A DNA stretch of 64,000 nt from Jatrophihabitans sp. GTDB lineage: Bacteria > Actinomycetota > Actinomycetes > Mycobacteriales > Jatrophihabitantaceae. The notes beneath the pieces were generated by a model. The model made no database searches and was not told the origin of the DNA. It worked only from the letters and a program-made list of their open reading frames with translations. The position numbers were made by a program, and so were the translations under genes. Where the stretch lies: NCBI GenBank assembly GCA_036399055.1, contig DASWNX010000035.1, positions 1-64,000 on the forward strand. The letters run 5' to 3'. How positions within the stretch are numbered: the first letter of the stretch is position 1; each line of letters begins with the position of its first letter. Below are positions 27,022 to 36,523 of this stretch, one piece after another.

Positions 27022-29921
27022 CCGAAGTTGTCGAAGGCGAGTCCAGCGGCAGTTCTTCATCGAAGAACACCGGCAAGTCGGCGGGCTCCAAGCACGCCGG
27101 TGACTCGCGCGCGTTGAAGGTCACCGCCAAGGACAAGCCGGTGTACCCCGCCAATGGCTTGGTCATCGAGCGGGTCTACACCACCGAGGGAGTGCACCCC
27201 TTCGACGAGCTCGACTGGGAGCGCCGCGACGTGGTCATGACCAACTGGCGCGACGGCTCGGTCAACTTCGAGCAGCGCGGTGTCGAGTTCCCCACGTCAT
27301 GGTCGGTCAACGCCGCCAACATCGTCACCACCAAGTACTTCCGGGGCGCGGTCGGCTCTGAGCAGCGCGAGTGGTCCCTCAAGCAGCTCATCCACCGGGT
27401 GGTGCACACCTACCGGGTCGCCGGCGAGGAGTACGGCTACTTCCGCTCGGCGGCGGACGCGGAGATCTTCGAGCACGAGCTGACCTGGATGCTGGTGCAC
27501 CAGGTGTTCAGCTTCAACTCGCCGGTCTGGTTCAACGTGGGCACCACCTCGCCGCAGCAGGTCAGCGCCTGCTTCATCCTGGCCGTCGACGACACCATGG
27601 ACTCAATCCTCAACTGGTACCGCGAAGAGGGCCTGATCTTCAAGGGCGGCTCGGGCGCGGGGTTGAACCTGTCGCGGATTCGCTCCTCCAAGGAGCTGCT
27701 GTCCTCCGGCGGCACCGCCTCGGGGCCTGTCAGCTTCATGCGCGGCGCGGACGCCTCGGCCGGCACCATCAAGTCCGGCGGCGCCACCCGGCGGGCCGCC
27801 AAGATGGTCGTGCTCGACATCGACCACCCCGACATCGTCGAGTTCGTCGAGACCAAGGCTCGCGAAGAAGACAAGATCCGGGTGCTGCGCGACGCCGGCT
27901 TCGACATGGACCTCGGCGGCAGCGACATCACCTCCGTGCAGTACCAGAACGCCAACAACTCCGTCCGGGTGTCGGATGAGTTCATGCACGCCGTCGAGGA
28001 AGGCGCCCAGTTCGGGTTGCGCGCCCGCTCCAACCACGAGGTCATCGAGACCATCGACGCCAAGCAGCTCTTCCACAAGGTCGCCAAGGCGGCCTGGGAG
28101 TGCGCGGACCCGGGCATCCAGTACGACGACACCATCAACGACTGGCACACCAACCCCGAGTCCGGCCGGATCACCGCGTCCAACCCGTGCTCGGAGTACA
28201 TGAGCCTGGACAACACCTCCTGCAACCTGGCGTCGCTGAACCTGATGAAGTTCCTCGGCGCCGACGGCGCCGGCAACTCCTTCGACTCGGCCAAGTTCGT
28301 CAAGGCCGTCGAGCTGATCATCACCGCGATGGACATCTCGATCTGCTTCGCCGACTTCCCGACCGAGGCGATCGGCGTCAACACCCGCGCCTACCGGCAG
28401 CTGGGCATCGGCTACGCCAACCTCGGCGCGCTGCTGATGGCCTCGGGCCTGGCCTATGACTCTGACGCCGGCCGGGCGATGGCCGCCGCCATCACCTCGC
28501 TGATGACCGGCACCGCCTACCGCCGCTCGGCCGAGCTGGCCGGCGTGGTCGGCCCGTACGACGGCTACGCCCGCAACGCCGAGGGCCACGCCCGGGTGAT
28601 GCGCAAGCACGCCGCCGCCAACGACAGCGTGCGGTTCTTCCACCAGACCGACAAGGCGGTGCTGGGCCGGGCCACCGAGGAGTGGGCCAAGTGCCTCAAG
28701 ATCGGAGCCGTCAACGGCTGGCGCAACGCCCAAGCCTCGGTGCTGGCGCCCACCGGCACCATCGGCCTGATGATGGACTGCGACACCACCGGCATCGAGC
28801 CTGACCTGGCGCTGGTGAAGTTCAAGAAGCTGGTCGGCGGCGGCTCGATGCAGATCGTCAACCAGACGGTGCCGCGGGCGCTCCAGGCGCTGGGCTACCA
28901 GCAGGAGCAGATCGAGGCGATCGTCGAGTTCATCGGCGAGCACGGGCACGTCCAGGACGCCCCGGGACTCAGGACCGAGCATTACGACGTCTTCGACTGC
29001 GCCATGGGCGCCCGGGCCATCAGGGCGATGGGCCACGTCCGGATGATGGCCGCGACCCAGCCGTTCATCTCCGGCGCGATCTCCAAGACGGTCAACCTGC
29101 CGGAGTCCGCGACCATCGACGACATCGCCGATGTGTACTTCCAGGGCTGGAAGCTGGGCCTGAAGGCGCTGGCGGTCTACCGCGACAACTGCAAGGTGGG
29201 CCAGCCGCTGTCGGCAGGCAAGGAGGCCAAGAAGGCCGGCGCGGTGGCAGTCGAGTCGACGGTCGAGCACCGCCCGATCCGCAAGCGGCTGCCCAAGTCG
29301 CGGCCCTCGCAGACGGTCTCCTTCGCCGTCGGAGGCGCCGAGGGCTACCTGACCGCCGGCTCCTACCCCGACGACGGCCTCGGCGAGGTCTTCCTCAAGC
29401 TCGGCAAGCAGGGCTCGACGCTGGCCGGTGTCATGGACGCCTTCTCGATCGCGATCTCGATCGCGCTGCAGTACGGCGTGCCGCTGGAGACCTACGTCTC
29501 GAAGTTCACCAACATGCGCTTCGAGCCGGCCGGTCTGACCGATGACCCGGACATCCGGATGGCGCAGTCGATCGTGGACTACATCTTCCGGCGGCTGGCG
29601 TTGGACTACCTGCCCTTCGAGACCCGCAGCGCGATGGGCATCCACACCGCCGAGGAGCGTGCCCGGCAGCTGGACACCGGCAGCTACGGCTCATCCGAGG
29701 ACGACTTCGAGAACCTGGCCCAGTCGGTGCCGGTGGCCGAGGCCAAGCCCGCCGCCATCCCTGAGTCGATGTCGACGGTGCACAGCTCCACCGAGCTGCT
29801 GGAATCCATCATCGGCACCTCCGCGGACGCCCCACTGTGCATGAACTGCGGCACCAAGATGCGCCCCGCCGGTTCCTGCTTCGTCTGCGAAGGTTGCGGA
29901 AGCACCTCCGGCTGCAGCTGA
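27018..29921 (+). CDS. nrdJ: Vitamin B12-dependent (class II) ribonucleoside-diphosphate reductase
   Basis: 967-aa adenosylcobalamin-dependent reductase that makes dNTPs without oxygen and without a small subunit. Visible: the N-terminal [12 protein letters not shown] region ([13 protein letters not shown]), the finger-loop segment [20 protein letters not shown] with the catalytic Cys, the [18 protein letters not shown] motif of class II enzymes, and a C-terminal cysteine-rich tail (CMNCGTKM ... [13 protein letters not shown]) that relays reducing power. Length is usual for the actinobacterial NrdJ. It is coupled to nrdR. No cobalamin riboswitch is evident upstream. Two hairpins follow the stop. 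Confidence 0.96.
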   Translation: MTEVVEGESSGSSSSKNTGKSAGSKHAGDSRALKVTAKDKPVYPANGLVIERVYTTEGVHPFDELDWERRDVVMTNWRDGSVNFEQRGVEFPTSWSVNAANIVTTKYFRGAVGSEQREWSLKQLIHRVVHTYRVAGEEYGYFRSAADAEIFEHELTWMLVHQVFSFNSPVWFNVGTTSPQQVSACFILAVDDTMDSILNWYREEGLIFKGGSGAGLNLSRIRSSKELLSSGGTASGPVSFMRGADASAGTIKSGGATRRAAKMVVLDIDHPDIVEFVETKAREEDKIRVLRDAGFDMDLGGSDITSVQYQNANNSVRVSDEFMHAVEEGAQFGLRARSNHEVIETIDAKQLFHKVAKAAWECADPGIQYDDTINDWHTNPESGRITASNPCSEYMSLDNTSCNLASLNLMKFLGADGAGNSFDSAKFVKAVELIITAMDISICFADFPTEAIGVNTRAYRQLGIGYANLGALLMASGLAYDSDAGRAMAAAITSLMTGTAYRRSAELAGVVGPYDGYARNAEGHARVMRKHAAANDSVRFFHQTDKAVLGRATEEWAKCLKIGAVNGWRNAQASVLAPTGTIGLMMDCDTTGIEPDLALVKFKKLVGGGSMQIVNQTVPRALQALGYQQEQIEAIVEFIGEHGHVQDAPGLRTEHYDVFDCAMGARAIRAMGHVRMMAATQPFISGAISKTVNLPESATIDDIADVYFQGWKLGLKALAVYRDNCKVGQPLSAGKEAKKAGAVAVESTVEHRPIRKRLPKSRPSQTVSFAVGGAEGYLTAGSYPDDGLGEVFLKLGKQGSTLAGVMDAFSIAISIALQYGVPLETYVSKFTNMRFEPAGLTDDPDIRMAQSIVDYIFRRLALDYLPFETRSAMGIHTAEERARQLDTGSYGSSEDDFENLAQSVPVAEAKPAAIPESMSTVHSSTELLESIIGTSADAPLCMNCGTKMRPAGSCFVCEGCGSTSGCS

Positions 29922-29926
29922 ACTTG

Positions 29927-29960
29927 GAAGGTTATGAAGTCTCCTAGCCTTATAACCTTC
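29927..29960. terminator. AT-rich inverted repeat just after nrdJ
   Basis: GAAGGTTAT / ATAACCTTC, 9-bp perfect arms with a 16-nt loop, starting 6 nt after the nrdJ stop. There is no U-tract. It could be a first termination element or an mRNA 3'-end stabiliser; it is unusually AT-rich for this window. Confidence 0.5.
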
Positions 29961-29990
29961 GGCGCGCCTACGGCCCCATGAAAGTCGCTA

Positions 29991-30034
29991 CAACGGGTGT
30001 CTCTCCTGCCAGATGGTGGGAGAGGCACCCGTTG
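29991..30034. terminator. Long stable hairpin downstream of nrdJ
   Basis: Arms CAACGGGTGTCTCTCC and GGAGAGGCACCCGTTG pair over 16 bp with a single G-U, around a 12-nt loop. It is the strongest hairpin in the intergenic stretch and the likely terminator of nrdRJ, 70 nt after the stop. Confidence 0.7.
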
Positions 30035-30515
30035 TGGTGTCAGTGACCTGGGATGGGGACTACGAGTTGCCTGTAGGTGTCGGCGTCGTCTCTTCGTCAG
30101 CAACACCCGACCGAAACGTGCTCCAGTCGCTCCTGGGCGAGCCACGCTGCCCACTCCTCACTGCGACGCACCTGCCCTCCTGATCGACGGACGGTTCCAC
30201 ACCGCCGCGTGCCAGCGAGTTTCGCCGCAACCGAGGAAGACCTGGTCATGACCCTGCCGCCAGGACCACCCTGCATCGGCAACCACGTTCACAGGGTGTG
30301 CCAGGCCCAGCCGCGACCCCCCATACCGGCCAGTCGCAAGGCGGAACGGCGCCTGGCCGGTGTAACTGCGCCGCCTGATTCATCAACGCGACAGCGCCGA
30401 CTGTGTCTAGGCCCGGACCGCCCGCGTGCTGCCTATGTGCTGGCGTAGGAAAAGCACCTTGATGTAACGGAGGGTTGTTTCAACTGATTAGACCGTTGTA
30501 GTAGGTTAGTCCGCA
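30035..30515. other. Gene-free stretch upstream of the ATP-grasp operon
   Basis: About 480 bp between the nrdJ hairpin and the first gene of the ATP-grasp operon. The short open frames here have no good ribosome-binding site and Cys/Pro/Arg-rich compositions typical of chance frames. The last 60 bp turn AT-rich (around 30460-30510, with TTGTTT followed 17 nt later by GTAGTAG), a plausible but unproven promoter for the operon. Confidence 0.4.
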
Positions 30516-30545
30516 GTGTCCGAATCAACGGAAGGACAAGCGGCG

Positions 30546-31691
30546 GTGTCTCACACTCTTCCCGCGCTGCTGGAGACAGTACGAAGTACGCCGGTGGCCT
30601 GCCTGTCGAACCTCACGCGGAAGGGTGACGGAGAAGTCGTCGTGAAGCTTGAGTCCGCCAATCCCGGAGGTAGCCTGAAGGATCGTGCTGCGTGGCACAT
30701 CATTCGTAGCGCGGAGGAATCCGGCCTCCTGCGGCCCGGGGCGACAGTTATCGAATCGTCGTCCGGCAATTTCAGTATCGCTCTGGCGATGATCGGAGCG
30801 ATCCGAGGTTACGACGTCATCGCAGTCGTCGACCCCAAGATCACGCCGACCAATCGCAGCCTCCTTGAGGCATATGGCGCCCAGATCATTGTCGTGGACG
30901 AACAGGACGACTCCGGCTCCTATCACAAGACCCGGATCGCGCTGGCCAACAAGCTACATGCCGAGATCGCGAATTCCTTCAGGCCCGACCAGTGCTTCAA
31001 CCTGCAGAATGGGGAGGCGCACTACCTGGGCACCGCTCCCGAACTCGCCGAGCAGGTGGGGGCGAGCCTGCGCTACGTTGTCTGTTCTGTCAGCACCGGC
31101 GGCCAGATCGGCGGCATCTCGCGCTACTTCGCTCGTCACGACCCGACGGTGCGGGTGGTCGGGGTGGACGTGTACGGCAGTGCCATATTCGGCGGACCCG
31201 CTCACGCCTATTTGGTGCCTGGGGTGGGCTTGAGCTGGACCCCGGACAACATCGATGATCTCTCACGCCTTCATTCGGTCTACAAAGTAACTGACCAGCA
31301 GGCCTACGATATGACCCGCGTCCTGGCTAGGCATGAGGGACTGCTAGTTGGCGTGTCCACCGGCGCGTGTGCGCTCGTGGCGCTTGCGCTGGCAAGACGA
31401 TGCCGTTCTGGAGAGCGGGTAGCCTGCTTAGCGGCAGATCGTGGGGAGCGGTACTTGGCCACTGCTTTTGACGAGAACTGGTTGGCCGAGAAAGGACTTG
31501 ATTCGCGCTTGAAGACCATTGAGGAAATGAATCGCGAGGCTGCGTCACTGGTGCCGTGGAGCACGAACCCGACTGATTGTGCCAATTATGAGCCCACTTT
31601 GGCCTTGACACTCGGATCGCCGACAGCAGGTAACCCGAACTATCTGCCGGCTGACATGCGCAAGCAATTGGACCACGAGCTGACACGATGA
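30546..31691 (+). CDS. PLP-dependent cysteine-synthase-family enzyme (CysK/SbnA-like)
   Basis: Fold-type II PLP enzyme, 381 aa. The Schiff-base lysine lies in ANPGGSLKDRAAW (Lys45), the substrate-carboxylate loop is SSSGNFSIAL (71-80), and a Gly-rich phosphate-binding loop follows at CSVSTGGQIGG. The family joins O-acetyl- or O-phosphoserine with a nucleophile. The closest logic I know is SbnA, which makes N-(2-amino-2-carboxyethyl)glutamate on the way to 2,3-diaminopropionate, but the oxidative partner SbnB is absent here. About 50 extra C-terminal residues (from NPTDCANYEPT) exceed normal CysK length. GTG 30546 has GGAAGGA 9 nt upstream; GTG 30516 is an alternative. It contains a TTA codon (31428). 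It is the first gene of a coupled operon with three ATP-grasp ligases. Confidence 0.85.
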   Translation: MSHTLPALLETVRSTPVACLSNLTRKGDGEVVVKLESANPGGSLKDRAAWHIIRSAEESGLLRPGATVIESSSGNFSIALAMIGAIRGYDVIAVVDPKITPTNRSLLEAYGAQIIVVDEQDDSGSYHKTRIALANKLHAEIANSFRPDQCFNLQNGEAHYLGTAPELAEQVGASLRYVVCSVSTGGQIGGISRYFARHDPTVRVVGVDVYGSAIFGGPAHAYLVPGVGLSWTPDNIDDLSRLHSVYKVTDQQAYDMTRVLARHEGLLVGVSTGACALVALALARRCRSGERVACLAADRGERYLATAFDENWLAEKGLDSRLKTIEEMNREAASLVPWSTNPTDCANYEPTLALTLGSPTAGNPNYLPADMRKQLDHELTR

Positions 31692-32887
31692 GCGCCATTG
31701 CGATCATCAATTATGGGGCCAAGAACGACTACGCCCGAATGCTGCCGGAGCGGGCCAGTGACTTGGTGGTTTTCAGCCATCACGACCTCAAGTCGACGGA
31801 GGAGTTCGCATACTACGAGTACGTTCCTGACTGTGAGCTCGTTCCATACGCCGAGCTGAGCATTCTTGAGCGTGCGACCGCAACCGATTTCTCGCATGTC
31901 ATCACGGACAACGAATATGACCTGGAACGTGCCGCTCGAATTCGCGCACGGCTTGGGTTGTCCGGTCAGTCCGAGGCCAGTGCCGCGTCCTTCCGTGACA
32001 AGGTGCTGATGAAACAGGTGGCCAGTAAGACCGTGCGGGTGCCGCGTTTCCGCGGACTGAACCACATCGGTGACCTGATGGAGTTCATCGGCGAAGTGGG
32101 ATACCCGGTGGTGGTCAAGCCTCGGAAGCAAGGCGGCTCGCGAGACATCACCGTCCTGCGCTCATCGTCTGAGCTGGAGAGGTTCAGCCGTCTGCGCTGG
32201 CGTGAGGATCTGATGGTCGAGGAGTTCGTCCCTGGGCCAATTCTGCATGTAGACGCAGTCCTCGCCGAGGATTACCGCCTCATCTCGAGTTCGCGTTACC
32301 TGCGGACACCGCTTGGCGTGCTGGGTGGCATCAACAACGGGTCCCTGCAGTTCCATCCGGACGAGCCGACGGCCAAGGAACTCGAGGTGTTCTTCGATCA
32401 GGTGCTCAGCGCCTTCGAGCTACCGCCGGTCTCGGCATACCACCTGGAGGTGTTCCAGCCCCGGCCCGGCGAGCTCCTGCTCTGTGAGATCGCATCCCGG
32501 GCCGGCGGCGCCCGGATTCCCATGATCACGCGTGCTACCTACGATGTGGACCTGGTGAGCACCTGGCTGCGGTTGTCCTGCGGCCTTCCGGTGCGACCCG
32601 CGCCAACGACGGCGCCGGACCAGGTGCACGGCGCAGTCGCGATGGTGCCCCCCGGACGGGCGGTAAGGCCACCGTCACGACCTCCCTTCGATTGGGTCAC
32701 CGACTATCAGGTCAACGAGCAACTATCCGCTGGCGCCACAGCTCAGAACAGCACCTCTCACCTCTGCTATGCGGTGGTGAGAGGGGCCGATTCCGTCGAG
32801 CTGGAAAGGCGTCTCCTCCAAGTCGAACGCTGGCTACAGGACGAGATCGACGCGCAGGGGAGCACGACTGGAGCAGCCGAAGAGTGA
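31688..32887 (+). CDS. ATP-grasp carboxylate-amine ligase 1 (BacD-like)
   Basis: 399-aa ATP-grasp protein, predicted to activate a carboxylate as acyl phosphate and couple it to an amine, as in dipeptide synthetases. The central fold shows YPVVVKPRKQGGSRDI (nucleotide-binding lysine and Gly-rich loop, about residues 138-153), MVEEFVPGPILHVDAV and the metal-binding LLCEIASRAGGARIP (about 268-282). The C-terminal domain ends with the GADSVELERRL motif also present in the second ligase, suggesting a shared ancestry. It overlaps the PLP gene by ATGA and the MFS gene by GTGA. The substrate is unknown; the product of the PLP enzyme is a reasonable guess. Confidence 0.85.
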   Translation: MSAIAIINYGAKNDYARMLPERASDLVVFSHHDLKSTEEFAYYEYVPDCELVPYAELSILERATATDFSHVITDNEYDLERAARIRARLGLSGQSEASAASFRDKVLMKQVASKTVRVPRFRGLNHIGDLMEFIGEVGYPVVVKPRKQGGSRDITVLRSSSELERFSRLRWREDLMVEEFVPGPILHVDAVLAEDYRLISSSRYLRTPLGVLGGINNGSLQFHPDEPTAKELEVFFDQVLSAFELPPVSAYHLEVFQPRPGELLLCEIASRAGGARIPMITRATYDVDLVSTWLRLSCGLPVRPAPTTAPDQVHGAVAMVPPGRAVRPPSRPPFDWVTDYQVNEQLSAGATAQNSTSHLCYAVVRGADSVELERRLLQVERWLQDEIDAQGSTTGAAEE

Positions 32888-34197
32888 CTGCCTGGGGTGA
32901 AGCCTCTTCTCGAATTCGAGTGCTGCTGGTGGCAGTGCTTGTCACGGGCGTGACGACCTTCATGTTTCTGCCGTTGCTTGCCATCGATCTGACAGCGCGA
33001 GGCGTACGCGCGGGCGTCATGGGCGCCATGGTGGGTTTGCTGGCGTTCAGCTCGCAGGGCTTTTCGCTGGTCACCGGTTTGCTGCTGGACCGGTTCGGCG
33101 CACTCCGCGTCCTCGGCTGTGGCTTCGCGTTCCGGATAGCGGGCTATCTGATACTGGGTCTGAGCCCCGGCAAAGCGCTGGCGCCCTTGACGGGCGGTAT
33201 CGTCGCAATCGGGGTCGGCGGTTCAATGCTGGGCCTGACGATCAAGACGATGCTGGTGACGGAGCCAGCGTCCTCCCCACGCGCGATGCTGGCGTTACGT
33301 TCCACCTTCGTCAACGTCGGTGTGGTCGTGGGGCCAGCCCTCGGCGCGTTGACTTATCGCGCCGGCTTTCGCGTCATCCTCCTGGTGTGCGTGCTCTCCC
33401 ATCTGGTGCTGGCGATACGGCTAGTGCAAGTGCGCGCGAACCGTCCTGAACCGCGACGGCCGGCAGTAGCCGAAGCGACTTCGGCAAACATCGAAGCCTG
33501 GGCTTCATCCTCACCAGCCGAAGTGCCTTCGGGCTCAGCTTCACCCCCCGGTAGCGCACCGAACCACGTGTCACCCGCCCGCGCCGGAACAGTCGCAGCG
33601 GCCACCCAGAGCGCTGTCCCGCACCCGGTGTGGGGTGCTGCGAACTGGGGCACTTTGTGTGTCATCACTGTCGCGTACTGGGCGATCTACAGTCAGCTGA
33701 ATACCGTCGTGCCTGTCGCGGTCAAGGCGATGACCGGCACGCCGACCGCCATCTCGGTGATCTTCACCCTCAACGGAGCTCTTGTGGTGTTGTTCCAATA
33801 CGTACTGCTGCAACGGGTGTTCAAGAGGGCAGATGCTCGCACGCTGCTGATCCTGGGGTTCGTCTCGTTCGCCATCGCCTACACGATCCTGATGTCAGAA
33901 GCCGGGTGGTGGTCAGTCCTGTGCTTTGTCCTACCGTTGACTCTGGCCGAGATGTTGATCGGTCCGAGCCTGGACGAGCAGGTCGTCAGGGTCGCACCTC
34001 GACATCGAACCGGCCGGGCGCTGGGTGTCCTGAGCACCGCGGCTGCCTGCGGAAGCCTGCTAGGCGCGAGTCTCGGCGGCACGCTGTTCGAGGCGTTGGA
34101 CGGAAGGGCCGCCGTGTGGATGGCGGTGGCCGGTTGCGCGGTGGCCGCCGCTGGCGCCAGCGCACTGCTACCGAAATCGCGGAGAGGCTATGTCTGA
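32884..34197 (+). CDS. MFS transporter, probable product exporter
   Basis: 437-aa integral membrane protein with about 12 hydrophobic spans and the two-bundle arrangement of the major facilitator superfamily. The first helix is VLLVAVLVTGVTTFMFLPLLAIDL. The motif-A-like loop after TM2 is LLLDRFGALRVLG. A long hydrophilic Pro/Ser-rich loop (about residues 185-235) separates the halves. GTG 32884 overlaps the previous stop; the frame open upstream is a shadow. Placement inside the ligase operon suggests export and self-resistance for the product, as with other small peptide antibiotics (inference). Confidence 0.88.
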   Translation: MTAWGEASSRIRVLLVAVLVTGVTTFMFLPLLAIDLTARGVRAGVMGAMVGLLAFSSQGFSLVTGLLLDRFGALRVLGCGFAFRIAGYLILGLSPGKALAPLTGGIVAIGVGGSMLGLTIKTMLVTEPASSPRAMLALRSTFVNVGVVVGPALGALTYRAGFRVILLVCVLSHLVLAIRLVQVRANRPEPRRPAVAEATSANIEAWASSSPAEVPSGSASPPGSAPNHVSPARAGTVAAATQSAVPHPVWGAANWGTLCVITVAYWAIYSQLNTVVPVAVKAMTGTPTAISVIFTLNGALVVLFQYVLLQRVFKRADARTLLILGFVSFAIAYTILMSEAGWWSVLCFVLPLTLAEMLIGPSLDEQVVRVAPRHRTGRALGVLSTAAACGSLLGASLGGTLFEALDGRAAVWMAVAGCAVAAAGASALLPKSRRGYV

Positions 34198-35368
34198 GCG
34201 CGCCGTAGTGTTGTTCAATCCAAGAGACCTGGTTCTTCGAGCCGCTCGCCGGCTGGGCCTCGACACTGTGGTCGTCATCCAACAAGAGGCGCCGACGCCG
34301 CCTGGTGAATACGTCGATGAATTACTGCGATGTGAGTGGCTGACCGACCTTGACGCGGCACTGGCTCAGTTAGCCCCGCTGGCATCCAGTTGCGTGGGCG
34401 CGTTCGGGTTCGGCGAGATCGGCTCCTACGCGGCGGCAGTGGCCAATGAGCGATTTCATTGGCCTGGCAACACCCTAGCTTCGTTGCTGGCCTTCCAGCG
34501 CAAGGCCGCACTGCGAGCGGCTGTCGGTGATCGCGCGGGACGCCCGGTGCGGCACCGCGTCTGTCTGAGCTTGGACGAATTACTCGCCGGCGCCGAACTG
34601 ATCGGCTATCCCTGCGTTGTCAAGCCGATGGACGGCACGGGTAGTGCGGGGGTTCGGTACCTCGCCGGCTCAGATGATTGCCGCGCTTACGCCGACCAGT
34701 TCCCGGTGTCAGGCGGCGTTCTGATCGAGGAATACCTGCTGGGCCGTGAGGTCAGTGTCGAGGCGATGAGCGTTGACGGCCAACACACATTGTTGGCGGT
34801 GACGGAGAAGATCACGACGGGGAGGCCGGATTTCGTCGAGATGGGCCACACCCTGCCGATCTCGCTGGACAAGCCGGAGCACGACCGGCTGTGGAACGTG
34901 GTGGAAGCGACCTTGACGGCAGCAGGACATCGCTACGGCGTGAGCCACACCGAAGTCATGCTCACCCGCACGGGACCTCAGTTGATCGAGTCCCACGGGC
35001 GACCCGGGGGTGATCGGATCAGCGACCTGATTCAGTTGGCCACCGGAATCGATGTGTTCGAGCAAACCATGGCGCTCACCCTCGGGATCGACTGCGACTT
35101 GGAGCCGCGGACACAGCGGCTTGCCGGCATCCGGTACCTCAGCTTCGACACTGCTGTCGCCCTGGCCGCGCTGGATCTCGCGCCGGTCGAACGCCTTCCC
35201 GGTATCCACGAGGTCGTGCTGTCGGTACCCGCAGGCCAGCGACCCTCGGTTGTTCACCGCTCGGCCGACAGGCACGGCTTCGTGGTGGCCACCGGGGCCG
35301 ACTCCGTTGAGCTGGCCGCCAACCTGGACCGGGCATCTGCCGCCGTCTACCAGCAACTCGCCCACTGA
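34190..35368 (+). CDS. ATP-grasp carboxylate-amine ligase 2 (BacD-like)
   Basis: 392-aa ATP-grasp ligase, homologous in layout to the protein two genes upstream. It shows the nucleotide-binding IGYPCVVKPMDGTGSAGV (about residues 138-155), VLIEEYLLGREVSVEAMSV, and the metal-binding TEVMLTRTGPQLIESHGRPGGDRI with Glu/Asn-type ligands. The C-terminal GADSVELAANLDRA matches the other ligase. Overlap with the MFS gene is 8 bp. Three in-frame TTA codons (34322, 34370, 34580) are odd for such GC-rich DNA and hint at transfer, or at TTA-dependent expression if the host uses it. Having two related ligases suggests two successive amide bonds or a tripeptide. Confidence 0.85.
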   Translation: MSERAVVLFNPRDLVLRAARRLGLDTVVVIQQEAPTPPGEYVDELLRCEWLTDLDAALAQLAPLASSCVGAFGFGEIGSYAAAVANERFHWPGNTLASLLAFQRKAALRAAVGDRAGRPVRHRVCLSLDELLAGAELIGYPCVVKPMDGTGSAGVRYLAGSDDCRAYADQFPVSGGVLIEEYLLGREVSVEAMSVDGQHTLLAVTEKITTGRPDFVEMGHTLPISLDKPEHDRLWNVVEATLTAAGHRYGVSHTEVMLTRTGPQLIESHGRPGGDRISDLIQLATGIDVFEQTMALTLGIDCDLEPRTQRLAGIRYLSFDTAVALAALDLAPVERLPGIHEVVLSVPAGQRPSVVHRSADRHGFVVATGADSVELAANLDRASAAVYQQLAH

Positions 35369-35413
35369 CATTCCCCATCTGATTCAGGTTCGCGATCACT
35401 GAAAGGCTTGAAG

Positions 35414-36421
35414 ATGTCCTACAAGATCCTCGTGCTGGTGTCGGAGGCGGCGAAGTTTCGCCTGGACAACCAGTCGATCATTCCCAGCGCGCTCTTCCGC
35501 GAGGGCCATCAGGTTTTCGTCGGCGACATCGACACCGTCTCGATTCACGACTCAGTCGTGGTGTGCGACATGGTCGAGCTGAACGAGGAGTTCGTCAGCG
35601 GGCATGATTTCCCCTCGCTGGCCATGCCTTACGCCTCGGCCGAGGAGTTCGACTTGGTCTGGGTTCTCGCAGGTACCAACCCTGCAGTGCTTGTCGACTC
35701 GTTTCAGCTGCTCTGGGTGCTGAACCAGCGAGTGCCATTCGTCAACGACGCCGCCGCGTTGTTCTACCTGAACTCCAAAATCACGCTCGGCGTAGCGGTC
35801 CCGAAAGAGAACTTGCCCTCATCCTACGTGTCCAATGACTTCGACTTCCTCGACAAGCTGGTGGAGTCCGAGCCGCAGCGCTCCTGGGTGCTGAAGCCGA
35901 CCAACGAGGGTTGCGGCGCGGATGTGTACTTCATCAGCAAGGCAGAGCGCAACCGTCGAGCCCTGCTGCAATCGGTAACGGGCAACGAGGTGCCCCGGTA
36001 TGAGATGTACAGCCGCAACATCATCGGCCTCGCCAAGCGATATACGGCAGTGCAGGAATACATCCCTAATGTCCGTGCCAACGAGAACCGGGTCATCATC
36101 GCTGGTGACGTGCCAGTGTGCGGTTTTCGACGGTTGCATATCGATGACGACGACCGGGGCAATGTCTCCCTCGGAGCGCGCTACGAAATATTGAATCTCA
36201 CGCCGGAGGAAGACGCTTTCTGCCGCCAGCTGGGCAAGAATCTCATGTCGATGGGCATCCATTACTCCGGCATAGACCTCGCCTACCCCTACGTGGTGGA
36301 ACTCAACCTGGTCGACCCGGGAGGTCTGAACTACTCGTTCCGCGCGACGGGGGTGGACCAGTCCTCCGAAGCGGTGAACCTGGTGCTGGCGGCGCTCCGG
36401 GCCAACGGCAAGCTCAGCTAG
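35414..36421 (+). CDS. Glutathione-synthetase-like ATP-grasp ligase
   Basis: 335-aa protein with the GshB-type ATP-grasp: PFVNDAAALFYLNSK (residues about 110-125), ATP-binding SWVLKPTNEGCGADVYFI, VQEYIPNVRANENRVIIAGD, the RGNVSLGARYE loop, and VVELNLVDPGGLNYS at the metal site. Members form peptide or amide bonds (GshB) or close rings such as DcsG in D-cycloserine synthesis; which applies here is unknown. ATG 35414 has GAAAGG 7 nt upstream. It lies 45 bp after ligase 2 and is the last gene of the operon, followed by a hairpin. It is less related to the two BacD-like ligases than they are to each other. Confidence 0.83.
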   Translation: MSYKILVLVSEAAKFRLDNQSIIPSALFREGHQVFVGDIDTVSIHDSVVVCDMVELNEEFVSGHDFPSLAMPYASAEEFDLVWVLAGTNPAVLVDSFQLLWVLNQRVPFVNDAAALFYLNSKITLGVAVPKENLPSSYVSNDFDFLDKLVESEPQRSWVLKPTNEGCGADVYFISKAERNRRALLQSVTGNEVPRYEMYSRNIIGLAKRYTAVQEYIPNVRANENRVIIAGDVPVCGFRRLHIDDDDRGNVSLGARYEILNLTPEEDAFCRQLGKNLMSMGIHYSGIDLAYPYVVELNLVDPGGLNYSFRATGVDQSSEAVNLVLAALRANGKLS

Positions 36422-36472
36422 GGCTCGCCGTGCCAGCCGAATCCGGAAGCTGCGCCGTGCCGTGACCAACGG

Positions 36473-36504
36473 GGGCGCCGTCGCCTGCACCGAACGGCGC
36501 GCCC
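36473..36504. terminator. Hairpin between the ATP-grasp operon and corA
   Basis: GGGCGCCGT / ACGGCGCGCCC pair with a 2-nt bulge around a 12-nt loop, in the 102-bp gap between convergent stops. Confidence 0.5.
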
Positions 36505-36523
36505 GCCGACTCAGACAGCGGCC

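Noticed and set aside
30077..30448. 123-codon open frame upstream of the ATP-grasp operon, considered as a precursor peptide
   Set aside because: No ribosome-binding site, Arg/Pro/Cys-rich chance-like composition and no conserved ligase recognition motif; the operon works without a ribosomal precursor in known BacD/DcsG systems.
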